Source of the DNA: an uncultured Pelagibacteraceae bacterium | GTDB lineage: Bacteria > Pseudomonadota > Alphaproteobacteria > Pelagibacterales > Pelagibacteraceae | Assembly: GCA_902546795.1 (NCBI GenBank) | Contig: CACCLK010000007.1 | Span: forward strand, 1-40,662 | Length of the DNA: 40,662 nucleotides | Reading direction: 5' to 3' | Part shown: one piece after another, positions 8,685 to 17,873 of the stretch | Layout: every line of letters begins with the position of its first letter | How positions within the stretch are numbered: the first letter of the stretch is position 1 | The notes under the pieces: model-generated | Database searches by the model: none | What the model was told of the DNA's origin: nothing | The model's input: only the letters and a program-made list of their open reading frames with translations | Program-made: the position numbers and the translations under genes

Positions 8685-8711
8685 AAAAAAAGGGGGCATA
8701 AAGCCCCCTTT
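8685..8711 (-). terminator. Intrinsic terminator/attenuator between dctP and dctQ
   Basis: A perfect 9-bp stem AAAGGGGGC (8689-8697) / GCCCCCTTT (8703-8711) with a five-base loop. Read on the minus strand, the stem runs directly into seven Ts. It lies inside the TRAP operon, so it probably ends most transcripts after dctP and lets a fraction continue into dctQM, giving an excess of periplasmic binding protein over permease. This reading is inference; the hairpin and T tract are seen. Confidence 0.85.
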
Positions 8712-8732
8712 AATTTTGTATTAAAATTTATA

Positions 8733-9887
8733 TTAAATTTTTACTTTTGCTAAGCTTCCGAATTCATTTTCGTAAGCCAATCTGTAATTAGGCTGATTCA
8801 TAAGCAAGTATTTCATCACTCTTTTAGCGTAAGCCTTTTGTGAATCAACTATCTTTTTGAAGAAAGGATCTTTTTTGTTAAAGTCACCTATAACTTTATC
8901 CCATCCCTTAAGTTGCTCACCTAAGATCGCGTCAGAAGTTTGATAAACATTTACTTTATGCTGATTCATCAACTTAGATAAATCTGCAGAGTATCTTACC
9001 AAAGCCTTAAAGTAGTTGTCTGAGTTAGCAGCGTAAGCAGCATTTTTCAAAATTGCTTGATGCTTAGGCTCTAGACCACCGTAAGTTTTCTTATTTATCG
9101 GTATCTCAAACATCTCTTGTGATTGGTGGAAACTTCCCAAGTGGTAGTGCTTAGAAACGTCTTGCATACCAAACTGAGAGTCAGAAGTTGGGTTGTTAAA
9201 CTCAGCAGCTTCAATCAAACCAGTTTTCATAGCTGGCTGAATTTCACCACCTGGTAGCTGTCTTACTACCATTCCCATTGCTGTAAGAACGTTTGTCGCT
9301 AATCCTACAGTTCTGTATTTCATTCCTTTAACATCAGACACTTTAGTTACGTTCTTTTTAAACCAACCAAATGGCTGAGCAGGCATAGGCATGTGAAAGA
9401 AACCAATATAATTGAATCCAACTTTTGATAAAGTTTCTTCATACAGTTTTCTACCTCCACCATACTCTATCCATCCCATAACTTCTTGAGATGAAAGACC
9501 GTACGAAGGTCCAGTACCAAATAGAGAGGCAGCTGCATTTTTTCCATACCAATAAGCAGTTACCCAGTGTCCCATATCTAGAACACCTGAACTTACCGCT
9601 TGCCCGATTTCTGAAGTTTTAACTACTGCACCAACTGGCTGTAAATCAATTTTTAATTCACCGCCTGACATAGCTTCTACCATTTTAGCGTAGTCTCCCG
9701 CCATTTCGAAGAATATGTTAGCACCAGAAGGCCAAGCCGCTTGCATCTTTAAAGTTTTCGGAGCACCGAATGCAATGTTTGGCATTGCAACCGTAGCTGC
9801 CGCTGCTGCACCAGTAACCGCAGCTGCTTTAAAGAACTTACGTCTTGATGGAGTCTTAACTCCTTTTTTTCTTTTTATATTAGACAT
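8733..9887 (-). CDS. dctP: TRAP transporter substrate-binding protein DctP (TakP-like)
   Basis: Periplasmic solute-binding subunit of the TRAP transporter. The N terminus carries a twin-arginine signal, SRRKFFKAAA (14-23), followed by an alanine-rich hydrophobic stretch ending near ...IAFGA. The segments GPSYGLSSQEVMGWIEYGGG and VVRQLPGGEI, and the conserved KGMKYRTVG, resemble the 2-oxoacid-binding TakP branch rather than the classic C4-dicarboxylate DctP. The ligand is not determined, but adjacent glycolate/hydroxyacid oxidation genes fit a small 2-oxo or 2-hydroxy acid (inference). Start is well supported by AAGGGGGACAT before the ATG. The 94-base AT-rich gap upstream (9888-9981) probably holds its own promoter. 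Confidence 0.93.
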   Translation of the reverse strand: MSNIKRKKGVKTPSRRKFFKAAAVTGAAAAATVAMPNIAFGAPKTLKMQAAWPSGANIFFEMAGDYAKMVEAMSGGELKIDLQPVGAVVKTSEIGQAVSSGVLDMGHWVTAYWYGKNAAASLFGTGPSYGLSSQEVMGWIEYGGGRKLYEETLSKVGFNYIGFFHMPMPAQPFGWFKKNVTKVSDVKGMKYRTVGLATNVLTAMGMVVRQLPGGEIQPAMKTGLIEAAEFNNPTSDSQFGMQDVSKHYHLGSFHQSQEMFEIPINKKTYGGLEPKHQAILKNAAYAANSDNYFKALVRYSADLSKLMNQHKVNVYQTSDAILGEQLKGWDKVIGDFNKKDPFFKKIVDSQKAYAKRVMKYLLMNQPNYRLAYENEFGSLAKVKI

Positions 9888-9981
9888 ATGTCCCCCTTGA
9901 TTATTAATTAATAATTATTTAAGCACAAAGTTGATTTAGAGTCTGCAAATAATTAAATTATTATTGCAATCTACAATTGTA

Positions 9982-10935
9982 TTAATTTACTAAATCTTTG
10001 GGTTTTTCGCCATTAAAAAACATTTCAAGATTTTTTGTCGCCCGATATAACATATCCCATCTTGTTCTTTTTGTTGCGCTGCCCAAATGAGGTAAGAGAA
10101 ATATATTTTTTAACTTAAGATATTCAGGGTGAATTTTTGGTTCCCCATTATAAACGTCCAAACCATATGCAAAAACTTTTTTTGACTTAAGTGCTTTTAT
10201 CATCGCTTCATCATCAACTATATCTCCTCTTGCTGAATTTGCGACAACACAATTTGGCAATAAATGTTTAAGAGTATCCTCATTCACAATTTTGGTTGTT
10301 TCAGAATTTGCTGGGCAATTTATTGATAAAAATTCACTATTAGCAAACAATGATTTTACATCTTTATGGAACACCGCTCCCTCCTCTAAATCATTGGGTA
10401 ATTTTTTTCTATTATGATAATGAATTTGCATATTAAAACCTCTTGCTCTTTTAGCTACCGCTCTACCTATTCTACCCATGCCCAATATTCCTAATGTTTT
10501 ATTAGACATTTGCTTACCTAACAAAAAGTCAAAAGACCATTTCCAATTTTGATTTTCTGCAGCTATTCTACCTTCTAAAGCTCTTCGAGATGCCCCGAGT
10601 AAAAGGAGAATCGCAATATCTGCCGTTGCGTCTGTGAGAACGTCTGGTGTATTTGTTACAGCTATCCCTTTTTGTTTTGCTGCATCGATATCAATATTAC
10701 CAAAACCTACAGCACCATTGGCTATTATCTTAATTTTCGCTGAAAGTTTTGAAATAGTGTCTTTATTTATTTGATCGGAAACTGAACTTAAAATTCCGTC
10801 ACAATCCTTAGATTTTTTAATAAGTTCCTCTTGAGAATAGATTTTATCATCAGGATTAAGTATGACTTCAAATAATTCTTTAAGTTTTTCTTCGTTTTCT
10901 TTGAGCAACTTTCTCGTGATCAATATTTTTTTCAT
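9982..10935 (-). CDS. D-isomer-specific 2-hydroxyacid dehydrogenase (glyoxylate/hydroxypyruvate reductase type)
   Basis: NAD(P)H-dependent reductase of small 2-oxo acids. The 317-aa protein has the nucleotide-binding motif ILGMGRIGRAV (GxGxxG at 152-157), catalytic Arg236 in ANSARGDIVD, Glu265 in VYNGEP and His283 in LLPHLGSATKRTR, the full catalytic set. The start overlaps the stop of glcF by four bases, so it is cotranscribed with glycolate oxidase. A glyoxylate reductase role is likely from context: it could return glyoxylate to glycolate or act on hydroxypyruvate. Exact substrate is not visible from the sequence. Confidence 0.9.
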   Translation of the reverse strand: MKKILITRKLLKENEEKLKELFEVILNPDDKIYSQEELIKKSKDCDGILSSVSDQINKDTISKLSAKIKIIANGAVGFGNIDIDAAKQKGIAVTNTPDVLTDATADIAILLLLGASRRALEGRIAAENQNWKWSFDFLLGKQMSNKTLGILGMGRIGRAVAKRARGFNMQIHYHNRKKLPNDLEEGAVFHKDVKSLFANSEFLSINCPANSETTKIVNEDTLKHLLPNCVVANSARGDIVDDEAMIKALKSKKVFAYGLDVYNGEPKIHPEYLKLKNIFLLPHLGSATKRTRWDMLYRATKNLEMFFNGEKPKDLVN

Positions 10936-12227
10936 AAGCTCTCAATATTAGGTGGTTTTTCACCTCCCGTCAGCCAATTTATAATTTCTACAGTGTGAAC
11001 TATGGGAATATTAGTTCCTGAAGAAATTTGAGTTATGCAACCAATATTTCCAGTCGAAATAAAGTCCGGTGAAACTTTTTTAATATTAGATACTTTTTCA
11101 TTTAATAATTTTTTTGCAATATCTTGATGAATAATATTGTATGTTCCGGCTGAGCCACAGCAAAGATGCCCCTCTGGAATTTCTACTATAATATTTCCTG
11201 TTTTTTTAAGAAGTTCTATAGGCTGATTGTGAACTTTTTGTCCGTGCTGCATTGAGCAAGCCGAATGATAGGCAATTTTATATTTTTTTTCATTTTTAAC
11301 ATAATTTAATTTTAAATTATTGAAAAGGAACTCAGTTACATCCATAGAAAGTTCGGAAATTTTTTTTGCCTTTTTTTTCATTTCAGAGTCATTTCTAAAT
11401 ATAAAGCCATAATCTTTCAAAGTAGTACCGCAACCTGAAGTATTGCTTATAATTGCATCTAATCCATAATTTAAATATTCGTCATACCAATAATTAATAT
11501 TGTTTACAAAAGACTTATGAGCTTTTGCTTCTTTACCCAAATGATGATTGAGAGAACCACAGCAATCAATCTCCTCAAGGACTACAACCTCAACAGAATG
11601 TCTATTTAAAATTTTGATTGTTGCTTCATTTATCTCAGGTGATAAAACTCTCTGAACACATCCAGTTAGTAATGCAACTCTTGAAACAGTTTTATCAGTT
11701 GAGGACTTAAAAATTTTTTTATCTTCAATGTTATTTTTATGAATTTTTTTTGGCATTAAAGCTAGTGAATTTTTAAAAAATTTTGGAAGTAAAAATTTAA
11801 AAGGGATTACAAATTTTATGAAAAAAGAAAAAATTTTAAATAATTTTGGATTTGGTAACAAAATTGAGAGCATATTTCTAAAAGTTCTTTGAAAAAAAGG
11901 CCTCTTATAAGTTCTCTCAACGTGATTTCTTCCATGATCAATTAAATGCATGTAATTCACACCGGATGGACAAGTAGTCATGCAGGCATAACATGATAAG
12001 CATCTATCGATATGCTTAACAACTTTTTCGTTAGCTGGTTTATTATTTTCTAGCATATCCTTAATTAAATAAATTCTACCACGTGGCCCATCAAGCTCAT
12101 CACCTAGGATATTATAGGTTGGGCAAGTAGCATTGCACATCCCGCAGTGCACGCACTTTCTAATTATTTTTTCACTTGATTTGTTTTCATGATCATCAAG
12201 CTGTTTATTATCAAAAGAAGTTTGCAT
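10932..12227 (-). CDS. glcF: Glycolate oxidase iron-sulfur subunit GlcF
   Basis: Electron-transfer subunit of membrane-associated glycolate oxidase, passing electrons from the FAD subunits to the respiratory chain. Two 4Fe-4S motifs are complete: CVHCGMCNATCP (Cys25, 28, 31, 35) and CLSCYACMTTCP (Cys76, 79, 82, 86). Two CCG-type motifs follow (IDCCGSLNHHLG and HLCCGSAGTYN), as in the heterodisulfide-reductase-like domain. The 431-aa length is normal. It overlaps glcE by one base and the reductase by four. Confidence 0.95.
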   Translation of the reverse strand: MQTSFDNKQLDDHENKSSEKIIRKCVHCGMCNATCPTYNILGDELDGPRGRIYLIKDMLENNKPANEKVVKHIDRCLSCYACMTTCPSGVNYMHLIDHGRNHVERTYKRPFFQRTFRNMLSILLPNPKLFKIFSFFIKFVIPFKFLLPKFFKNSLALMPKKIHKNNIEDKKIFKSSTDKTVSRVALLTGCVQRVLSPEINEATIKILNRHSVEVVVLEEIDCCGSLNHHLGKEAKAHKSFVNNINYWYDEYLNYGLDAIISNTSGCGTTLKDYGFIFRNDSEMKKKAKKISELSMDVTEFLFNNLKLNYVKNEKKYKIAYHSACSMQHGQKVHNQPIELLKKTGNIIVEIPEGHLCCGSAGTYNIIHQDIAKKLLNEKVSNIKKVSPDFISTGNIGCITQISSGTNIPIVHTVEIINWLTGGEKPPNIESL

Positions 12228-13489
12228 TATATTCCACTATACATTTTACCTGGGTTTAAAATCCTCTTAGGGTCAAAACTATTTTTTAGGTTTTGACTTA
12301 TTTTATATTTTATCGAATTTATTTTAAACACGTCAATACCTGCTTTCAAGCCGTCATCTAATTTAACAATAATGTAATATCCCCCAACATTGTCAATGAC
12401 TTCTTCAATTTCTCTCAAGATTTCCGAGTTTAACTTATCTATTTCCATCCAGATTAAATTGCCTCCCCAATCGATAAAATATCGTGTTAAATGCTTTTTC
12501 AAGTTATTTATAGTTTTTACTGCTTTTGAAGGGGGTATTACAACTTTAATTAAATTTTTCTCAGACTTTTCAAAAGCTTTTAGATTTTGAGTAAATTTCC
12601 AAAATATTTTTGATTGTTCGTCATCAAGATAATTGATTTCATCATCGAGTAATCCAAGTTCTTTTTTCAAATTTTCAAGCCTTTTTTCTATTGATGAGGT
12701 CGCTCCCTCTATCCTAATTGCGGTGATAGGTCCTTTATTTGTTAGATCATTTAAAAAAAATTGATTACTAAAATATTCTGGATAAAAAACCCCTCCAGAT
12801 ACATCAGAGGAAGAAGAAAGAGATATTCCCAAATACTCCAATGATTTTTTTAATTGAGCGTTGTGAATTACGAGTGTCTTGATTGACGGAGGTTTTGGTA
12901 AAACTTTAAGTGAAATCTCCGATATTACAGCTAAGGTGCCATAAGAACCAGTAATTATTTTTGAAAGGTCATACCCAGTAACGTTTTTTACAACTGTGCC
13001 TCCAGATTTTACTATTTCTCCACGACCATTAACTACTTTTATTCCTAACACGTGGTCTCTGGCGCTTCCTACTTTAAATCTTCTAGACCCAGAAAAATTT
13101 GTTGAAATAGCACCGCCTATTGTACCTAAATTTTTTACACCAGTGAATAAATAACCAAAGCTTTGTGGCTCAAAAGCCAGATGTTGACCATTTTTATCCA
13201 GCGCTTGATTAATTTCATTTATCGTTGTGCCAGACTTTACTTTTATATAAAGTTCTTCAGGTTCATATTTTATAATACCAGCGTAATTAGATAAATTTAA
13301 TTTTTTTTCAGATTGAAAGTTTCTTCCTATCTTTAATTTTGATCCAGAACCCTCCACTTCTATTGGGATATTTTTTGAATAACAAAATTTGACGAATTCA
13401 GAAATTTCCTTTTCTGACTTGGGTTTAAATTCTGATATTTTACTAAAATCTTGGGATGTCTGGGAATTTTGTTTTTCCTTTATGGACAT
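12227..13489 (-). CDS. glcE: Glycolate oxidase FAD-binding subunit GlcE
   Basis: Second flavin-type subunit of glycolate oxidase, FAD_binding_4 fold. I use the ATG at 13489 (420 aa) instead of the track start at 13564, because the extra 25 residues would lie within glcD and because GGGGAGA sits just before this ATG. The PCMH-like domain shows KNLGTIGGAISTNFSGSRRF and GTVVKNVTGYDLSKIITGSYGTLAVISEI, both characteristic of GlcE. It overlaps glcD by 47 bases. The C-terminal part ends NPGKMYSGI, the family end motif. Confidence 0.93.
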   Translation of the reverse strand: MSIKEKQNSQTSQDFSKISEFKPKSEKEISEFVKFCYSKNIPIEVEGSGSKLKIGRNFQSEKKLNLSNYAGIIKYEPEELYIKVKSGTTINEINQALDKNGQHLAFEPQSFGYLFTGVKNLGTIGGAISTNFSGSRRFKVGSARDHVLGIKVVNGRGEIVKSGGTVVKNVTGYDLSKIITGSYGTLAVISEISLKVLPKPPSIKTLVIHNAQLKKSLEYLGISLSSSSDVSGGVFYPEYFSNQFFLNDLTNKGPITAIRIEGATSSIEKRLENLKKELGLLDDEINYLDDEQSKIFWKFTQNLKAFEKSEKNLIKVVIPPSKAVKTINNLKKHLTRYFIDWGGNLIWMEIDKLNSEILREIEEVIDNVGGYYIIVKLDDGLKAGIDVFKINSIKYKISQNLKNSFDPKRILNPGKMYSGI

Positions 13490-14942
13490 GAACTCTCCCC
13501 TCCTCAGCGCATTTTCGTAAAATAGGATAAACCTTTCCTGGGTTAAGAAGAGAATAAGGGTCAAGCGAAAGTTTTATCTTAAGTTGTTGCTGAATATCCA
13601 CATCATTAAAAGCTTCACACATTAATTCTCTTTTTTCTATACCTACACCATGCTCTCCCGTTAAAGCGCCACCAACTTTGACACAATATTTCAAAATTTC
13701 TGCACCAAATTCCTCAGTTTTTCTTAAAGACTCTTCGTCATTAGCATCAAACATTATAAGTGGATGAAGGTTTCCATCGCCAGCATGAAATGCGTTAGCA
13801 ACTGGAAGATCGTATTTTTTTGATAGTCTATTAATCTCTTTTAGAACTTCAGACAATTTGCTTCTTGGGATAGAACCATCCATACATAAATAATCGGGCG
13901 CTAAAACTCCGCAAGCTGGAAATGCAGCTTTTCTTCCCGCCCAAAAACGTTTACGGTCTTCTTCAGACTCGCTAATTTTAAAGCTTGACGAATTGTTTTT
14001 TTGACAAATTGATTTTACTATTTCCATATACTCATTAACTTCACTTTCTGTTCCATCAAACTCAACGATCATCATCGCCTCGGCATCTGTCGGGTAACCT
14101 GCTTTAACATGATCATCAGTAGCTTTTGTAAGCGCTTTATCCATTATTTCCATTCCAGCAGGGATACATCCGCCAGAAATAATTTGTGAAACGCTGTTTC
14201 CTGCATCATCAATAGAACTAAAGCCGATTAATGCTGTTTTTACTGTTTCAGGCTTTTTTAAAATTTTAACAGTTACTTGAGTTATCACTCCTAATAAACC
14301 CTCCGAGCCTGTCATTAAACCCATAAAATCATAGCCTTCGCTGTCCATGGTTTTTCCGCCGAAAGAAACTATCGTTCCATCCATTAAAACCACTTCAATA
14401 CCAAGTATATTATTTGTTGTTGCCCCATACTTTAATGAATGGACACCTCCAGAGTTTTCGGCAACGTTTCCACCAATTGAACACGCCATTTGACTAGACG
14501 GGTCAGGCGCATAATAAAAGCCTTTATCTTGAACAGCATGCGTAATTGATAAATTCGTAACGCAAGGCTGAGCCTTAACGCATCTGTTTTCATAATCCAC
14601 CTCGATAATTTTGTTAAATTTGCTCATACTCATCAAAACACAATCTTTTAGTGGTAATGATCCCCCAGATAAGCCAGTTCCTGCACCTCTTGGAACAACT
14701 TTAATCTTATTTTGATTACAAAATTTTAGAATTGAGCTCACCTGTTCAACTGTTTCGGGCAAAACAACAATCATTGGCATTTGTCTATATGCAGTTAAAG
14801 CATCGGTTTCATAAGGTTTGATTTCATCACTATGTGATAAGACGTTTTCTTTTTTAATTAAAATTTTCTGTAATTCAGAAACGTATAGCTCTCTTTTTTC
14901 TAAAGCCTGATTATCAACTTTTGGCATTTGTAGTTGTGTCAT
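13443..14942 (-). CDS. glcD: Glycolate oxidase catalytic subunit GlcD
   Basis: FAD-dependent subunit oxidising glycolate (and often D-lactate) to glyoxylate. The 499-aa protein shows the FAD-binding motif VVPRGAGTGLSGGSLP, the pyrophosphate region NVAENSGGVHSLKYGATTNNILG, and the C-terminal GDGNLHPLIMFD and GEHGVGIEKRELM, a strong FAD_oxidase_C signature. It is first in a glcD-glcE-glcF operon. In marine SAR11 glycolate released by phytoplankton is a known carbon source, which fits this set. Preceded by the PLP aminotransferase on the same strand with a 47-base gap. Confidence 0.96.
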   Translation of the reverse strand: MTQLQMPKVDNQALEKRELYVSELQKILIKKENVLSHSDEIKPYETDALTAYRQMPMIVVLPETVEQVSSILKFCNQNKIKVVPRGAGTGLSGGSLPLKDCVLMSMSKFNKIIEVDYENRCVKAQPCVTNLSITHAVQDKGFYYAPDPSSQMACSIGGNVAENSGGVHSLKYGATTNNILGIEVVLMDGTIVSFGGKTMDSEGYDFMGLMTGSEGLLGVITQVTVKILKKPETVKTALIGFSSIDDAGNSVSQIISGGCIPAGMEIMDKALTKATDDHVKAGYPTDAEAMMIVEFDGTESEVNEYMEIVKSICQKNNSSSFKISESEEDRKRFWAGRKAAFPACGVLAPDYLCMDGSIPRSKLSEVLKEINRLSKKYDLPVANAFHAGDGNLHPLIMFDANDEESLRKTEEFGAEILKYCVKVGGALTGEHGVGIEKRELMCEAFNDVDIQQQLKIKLSLDPYSLLNPGKVYPILRKCAEEGRVHVHKGKTKFPDIPRF

Positions 14943-14989
14943 AATTACTTTCTGCTATTAATTAGTTTTAGTCCCATAATATCTATACC

Positions 14990-16153
14990 TTATCCAAGCA
15001 TTTTTTTAATTTTTTCTAATGCTTTACTAATATTATCTTGTGATGCGGCAAAGCTAAATCGAACAAAATCAGTTGATGTTTTACCAAAAGCAGTTCCAGG
15101 CACTATTGCAACACCAGCTTCATGCATACACTTTTTTGAAAATTCAGACCCACTCATCCCTGTTCCGCTCACATTTGGAAAAGCGTAAAAGGCACCCCCT
15201 GGCATACTACATTTTACTCCAGGTAAATCATTCAAACCTTTGTAAATTAATTTTCTCCTTTGATCGAATTTTTTCATCATGTGATGAATAGAGTCATCAG
15301 GGCCATCAAGCGCTGCAATGCCTGCGAACTGTGAAGGGGCGTTTACGCAAGAGAAACTATTTATTGCTAACTTTGTAACGTGGGGAATCAATTTTTCTGG
15401 CCACACACTCCAACCCATTCTCCAACCAGTCATCGAGTAAGCTTTGCTCCATCCATCCAGTACTATTAATCTATCTTGTAGATCAGGGTAATTAAAAAAA
15501 GTTGGCATTTCTTTTCCATCAAAAATTTGTCTGCTGTAAATTTCATCACTAAGTATAACCACATGGGGATGTTTTTTTAAACCTTCAGCAAGAAAGTCTA
15601 TTGCTGGTTTCTCAACAAAGCTTCCAGTAGGGTTATTAGGATTTATTAAAACAAGTAATCTTGTTTTATCAGTAATTAAGGACAAAATTTTTTCAGGATC
15701 AAACTTTAAGTCTTTTTCTTTTGTAAGATCATAAGGCACTGACTTAGCACCAGTGTAATTTATCATTGACTCGTAAATTGGAAATCCAGGTGTTGGATGA
15801 ATTATCTCCGAGCCAGGCTCGCCAATCATTGCAATCGCAAAATACATTGTCGGTTTTCCCCCTGGCATGATCATGATTCTGTCAGGACTGACATCTTTTT
15901 TATACAAGCTTTTGATTTTTCTTGAAACTGCTTGTCTGCATTCAAGAATTCCATTTGCTAAAACATATCCATGGTGACCGTCATCGATAGCTTTTTTAGC
16001 GGCATCCATTATATGTTTAGGAGTCATAAAATCAGGTTGGCCTAAACCAAGATGGATCATTTCTTTTCCTTGAGCTTCAAGCTTCTTAGCTTCAGCAAGA
16101 ACACTAAAAGCCGTTTCAGTTCCTAATCGATTTAAATTTTCAGCAAGTTTCAT
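14990..16153 (-). CDS. Class I/II PLP-dependent aminotransferase (AspC family)
   Basis: Pyridoxal-phosphate aminotransferase of the aspartate-type fold I. The 387-aa sequence has the substrate segment GLGQPDFMTP, the NPNNPTG motif, DEIYSRQIFDG, and the PLP lysine in GWSKAYSMTGWRMGW. Family members handle aspartate, alanine, aromatic amino acids and similar donors. Placement between an LldD-type hydroxyacid dehydrogenase and glcDEF suggests transamination of glyoxylate or pyruvate made by those enzymes, but this is inference; the fold and cofactor are seen. Confidence 0.9.
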   Translation of the reverse strand: MKLAENLNRLGTETAFSVLAEAKKLEAQGKEMIHLGLGQPDFMTPKHIMDAAKKAIDDGHHGYVLANGILECRQAVSRKIKSLYKKDVSPDRIMIMPGGKPTMYFAIAMIGEPGSEIIHPTPGFPIYESMINYTGAKSVPYDLTKEKDLKFDPEKILSLITDKTRLLVLINPNNPTGSFVEKPAIDFLAEGLKKHPHVVILSDEIYSRQIFDGKEMPTFFNYPDLQDRLIVLDGWSKAYSMTGWRMGWSVWPEKLIPHVTKLAINSFSCVNAPSQFAGIAALDGPDDSIHHMMKKFDQRRKLIYKGLNDLPGVKCSMPGGAFYAFPNVSGTGMSGSEFSKKCMHEAGVAIVPGTAFGKTSTDFVRFSFAASQDNISKALEKIKKMLG

Positions 16154-16180
16154 AAATTTTATATATATTATATTAATTTA

Positions 16181-17329
16181 TTATCTATAGGCAATATTGG
16201 TATGATTTAGATCAGAAATCTTCTTTTTTCCGAGTAAAATCATATCCCTAGTTATCTCATCCTTCATAATTTTAAGTATTTTTTCAACACCAGCTTGCCC
16301 GCCAGCACCTAGAGCAAAAAGAAAACCTTTTCCAAAACTGCATGCTGTAGCTCCCATAGATAATGCTTTTAAAACGTGAGTACCTCTTCTGATACCACCA
16401 TCAATAATAATTTCAATTTTTCCTCCCACTGCTTCAGCAATTTTGGGTAATTGATCAAAAGGTGCTCTAGAACCATCAAGTTGTCTGCCTCCGTGATTAG
16501 ATAACATTATCGCTGAAGCTCCGATATCGACAGCTCTTTTTGCATCTTCAACAGACATTACTCCTTTCAAAGCAAATGGACCACCCCAACGTTTCACACA
16601 ATACTCTGCGTCTTTCCAGCTCATAGCAGGATCGTATTGTTCATTAATGTATTCCATAACTCCTTTTGCAATAGAGGAACCTTTTTTTGTAAAATGTGAG
16701 ACATTTGCTAATTCAAACTTTTCATTCAATAAATAATTTATTGCCCATTTAGGATGCGTAGCAAAACTTAATAAACTTTTTAATGTAAGTTTTGGTGGAG
16801 TTGTAAAACCCCATCTGTGATCCCTTTCCCTATTTCCTGCAACGACTGTGTCTACTGTTAAACATAAAGCTTTGAATCCTGAGCTTTTGCATCTATCTAT
16901 TAAATTATCAGTCAAGGATTGATCTTTGTGTATGTACAATTGAAATAACTTTGGGCCACTAGAGACGTTGGAGATTTGTTCAATTGATGAGGTCGCCATT
17001 GTTGACATGCTATAAAAAGTTCCAAACTTTTCAGCTGCTCTTGCTGAAGCTTTATCTCCTTCATGATGATACAATCTCTGCATCGCAGTAGGAGATAAGA
17101 ATAGCGGCATGTCAATTTTTGTTCCTAGCACAGTTGTTGATAGATCTGGTTGACCCACACTCGCTAAAATATTTGGAACTAAATCACAATTAAGAAAAGA
17201 GTCCGTATTTCTTCTTAAAGTAGTCTCGTCATCAGCACCACCATCAATATAATGAAATATTGGTGCAGGTAATTTTTTTTTTGCTAGTTTTCTAAAATCG
17301 TCAAAATTATAACAATTATTTAAGGACAT
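16181..17329 (-). CDS. FMN-dependent alpha-hydroxyacid dehydrogenase (L-lactate dehydrogenase LldD-like)
   Basis: Oxidises a 2-hydroxy acid, typically L-lactate to pyruvate, using FMN in a TIM barrel. The protein begins NNCYNFDDFRKLAKKKLP with IFHYIDGGADDETT, and contains PLFLSPTAMQRL, the active-site LSNHGGRQLDG (catalytic His) and IIDGGIRRGTHVLKALSMGA for FMN phosphate binding. The 382-aa length is normal. It directly follows the PagL-like gene (two-base gap). With glcDEF this gives two routes for oxidising hydroxy acids. Substrate may be L-lactate or a related acid. Confidence 0.92.
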   Translation of the reverse strand: MSLNNCYNFDDFRKLAKKKLPAPIFHYIDGGADDETTLRRNTDSFLNCDLVPNILASVGQPDLSTTVLGTKIDMPLFLSPTAMQRLYHHEGDKASARAAEKFGTFYSMSTMATSSIEQISNVSSGPKLFQLYIHKDQSLTDNLIDRCKSSGFKALCLTVDTVVAGNRERDHRWGFTTPPKLTLKSLLSFATHPKWAINYLLNEKFELANVSHFTKKGSSIAKGVMEYINEQYDPAMSWKDAEYCVKRWGGPFALKGVMSVEDAKRAVDIGASAIMLSNHGGRQLDGSRAPFDQLPKIAEAVGGKIEIIIDGGIRRGTHVLKALSMGATACSFGKGFLFALGAGGQAGVEKILKIMKDEITRDMILLGKKKISDLNHTNIAYR

Positions 17330-17331
17330 TG

Positions 17332-17829
17332 TTAAAACTTTTGAGAAAAAGTTATTACTTGATTGTCTACACCAGGGTTTACGTCTCCCCAGTCGTTGTT
17401 AGAGATATGGCTATAGCTGTAACCTAGTTTAGAATTTTTAAAAATATCGAAATCAATTTTTATTTCGCTTTTAAATTCTAATGCGGAACCTAATTTTTTA
17501 CCATCTCCTTTTTCGTAATATCCTGGTGTAAAACTTGGTTTTATGCTGACAGGTCCTAAATTATAGTCTGCTTGGATCCCTGTATACAAATACATTGAGT
17601 TCTTGTCTGTCAAGAAAGCTCCCGTGATCGGAGATATTTTCCCCAAAAAAGTTTTTCTAAATAAGTTGGTGTTTTTATGCTCTAAGCCAAATAAATTTGA
17701 TTTGTCGTCTCCCTCATCATCAATGGTGTCGAATATACCTGAGTAAAAAGATAATTCAGTATTATTCTCTTCAGCGTTAGCATTAACACTGAAGACTAAT
17801 ACTATCAAAGATACAAAAAACAATTTCAT
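17332..17829 (-). CDS. PagL-like lipid A 3-O-deacylase (acyloxyacyl hydrolase family)
   Basis: Probable outer-membrane beta-barrel enzyme removing a lipid A acyl chain. A signal peptide spans about residues 1-19 (VFSVNANA then EENN). The PagL active-site region is recognisable: YSYSHISNNDWGDVNPGVDN, with His141 and Ser143 as the catalytic pair and the following Asn-Pro-Gly. The chain ends in phenylalanine, as outer membrane proteins do. The 165-aa length suits PagL. It sits two bases from the LldD-like gene, an unexpected partner. Assignment rests on the motif and topology only. Confidence 0.75.
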   Translation of the reverse strand: MKLFFVSLIVLVFSVNANAEENNTELSFYSGIFDTIDDEGDDKSNLFGLEHKNTNLFRKTFLGKISPITGAFLTDKNSMYLYTGIQADYNLGPVSIKPSFTPGYYEKGDGKKLGSALEFKSEIKIDFDIFKNSKLGYSYSHISNNDWGDVNPGVDNQVITFSQKF

Positions 17830-17873
17830 TGTTTGAAGTTACTATTTTCAATTAAAAAAGTATAGTTTTATTG

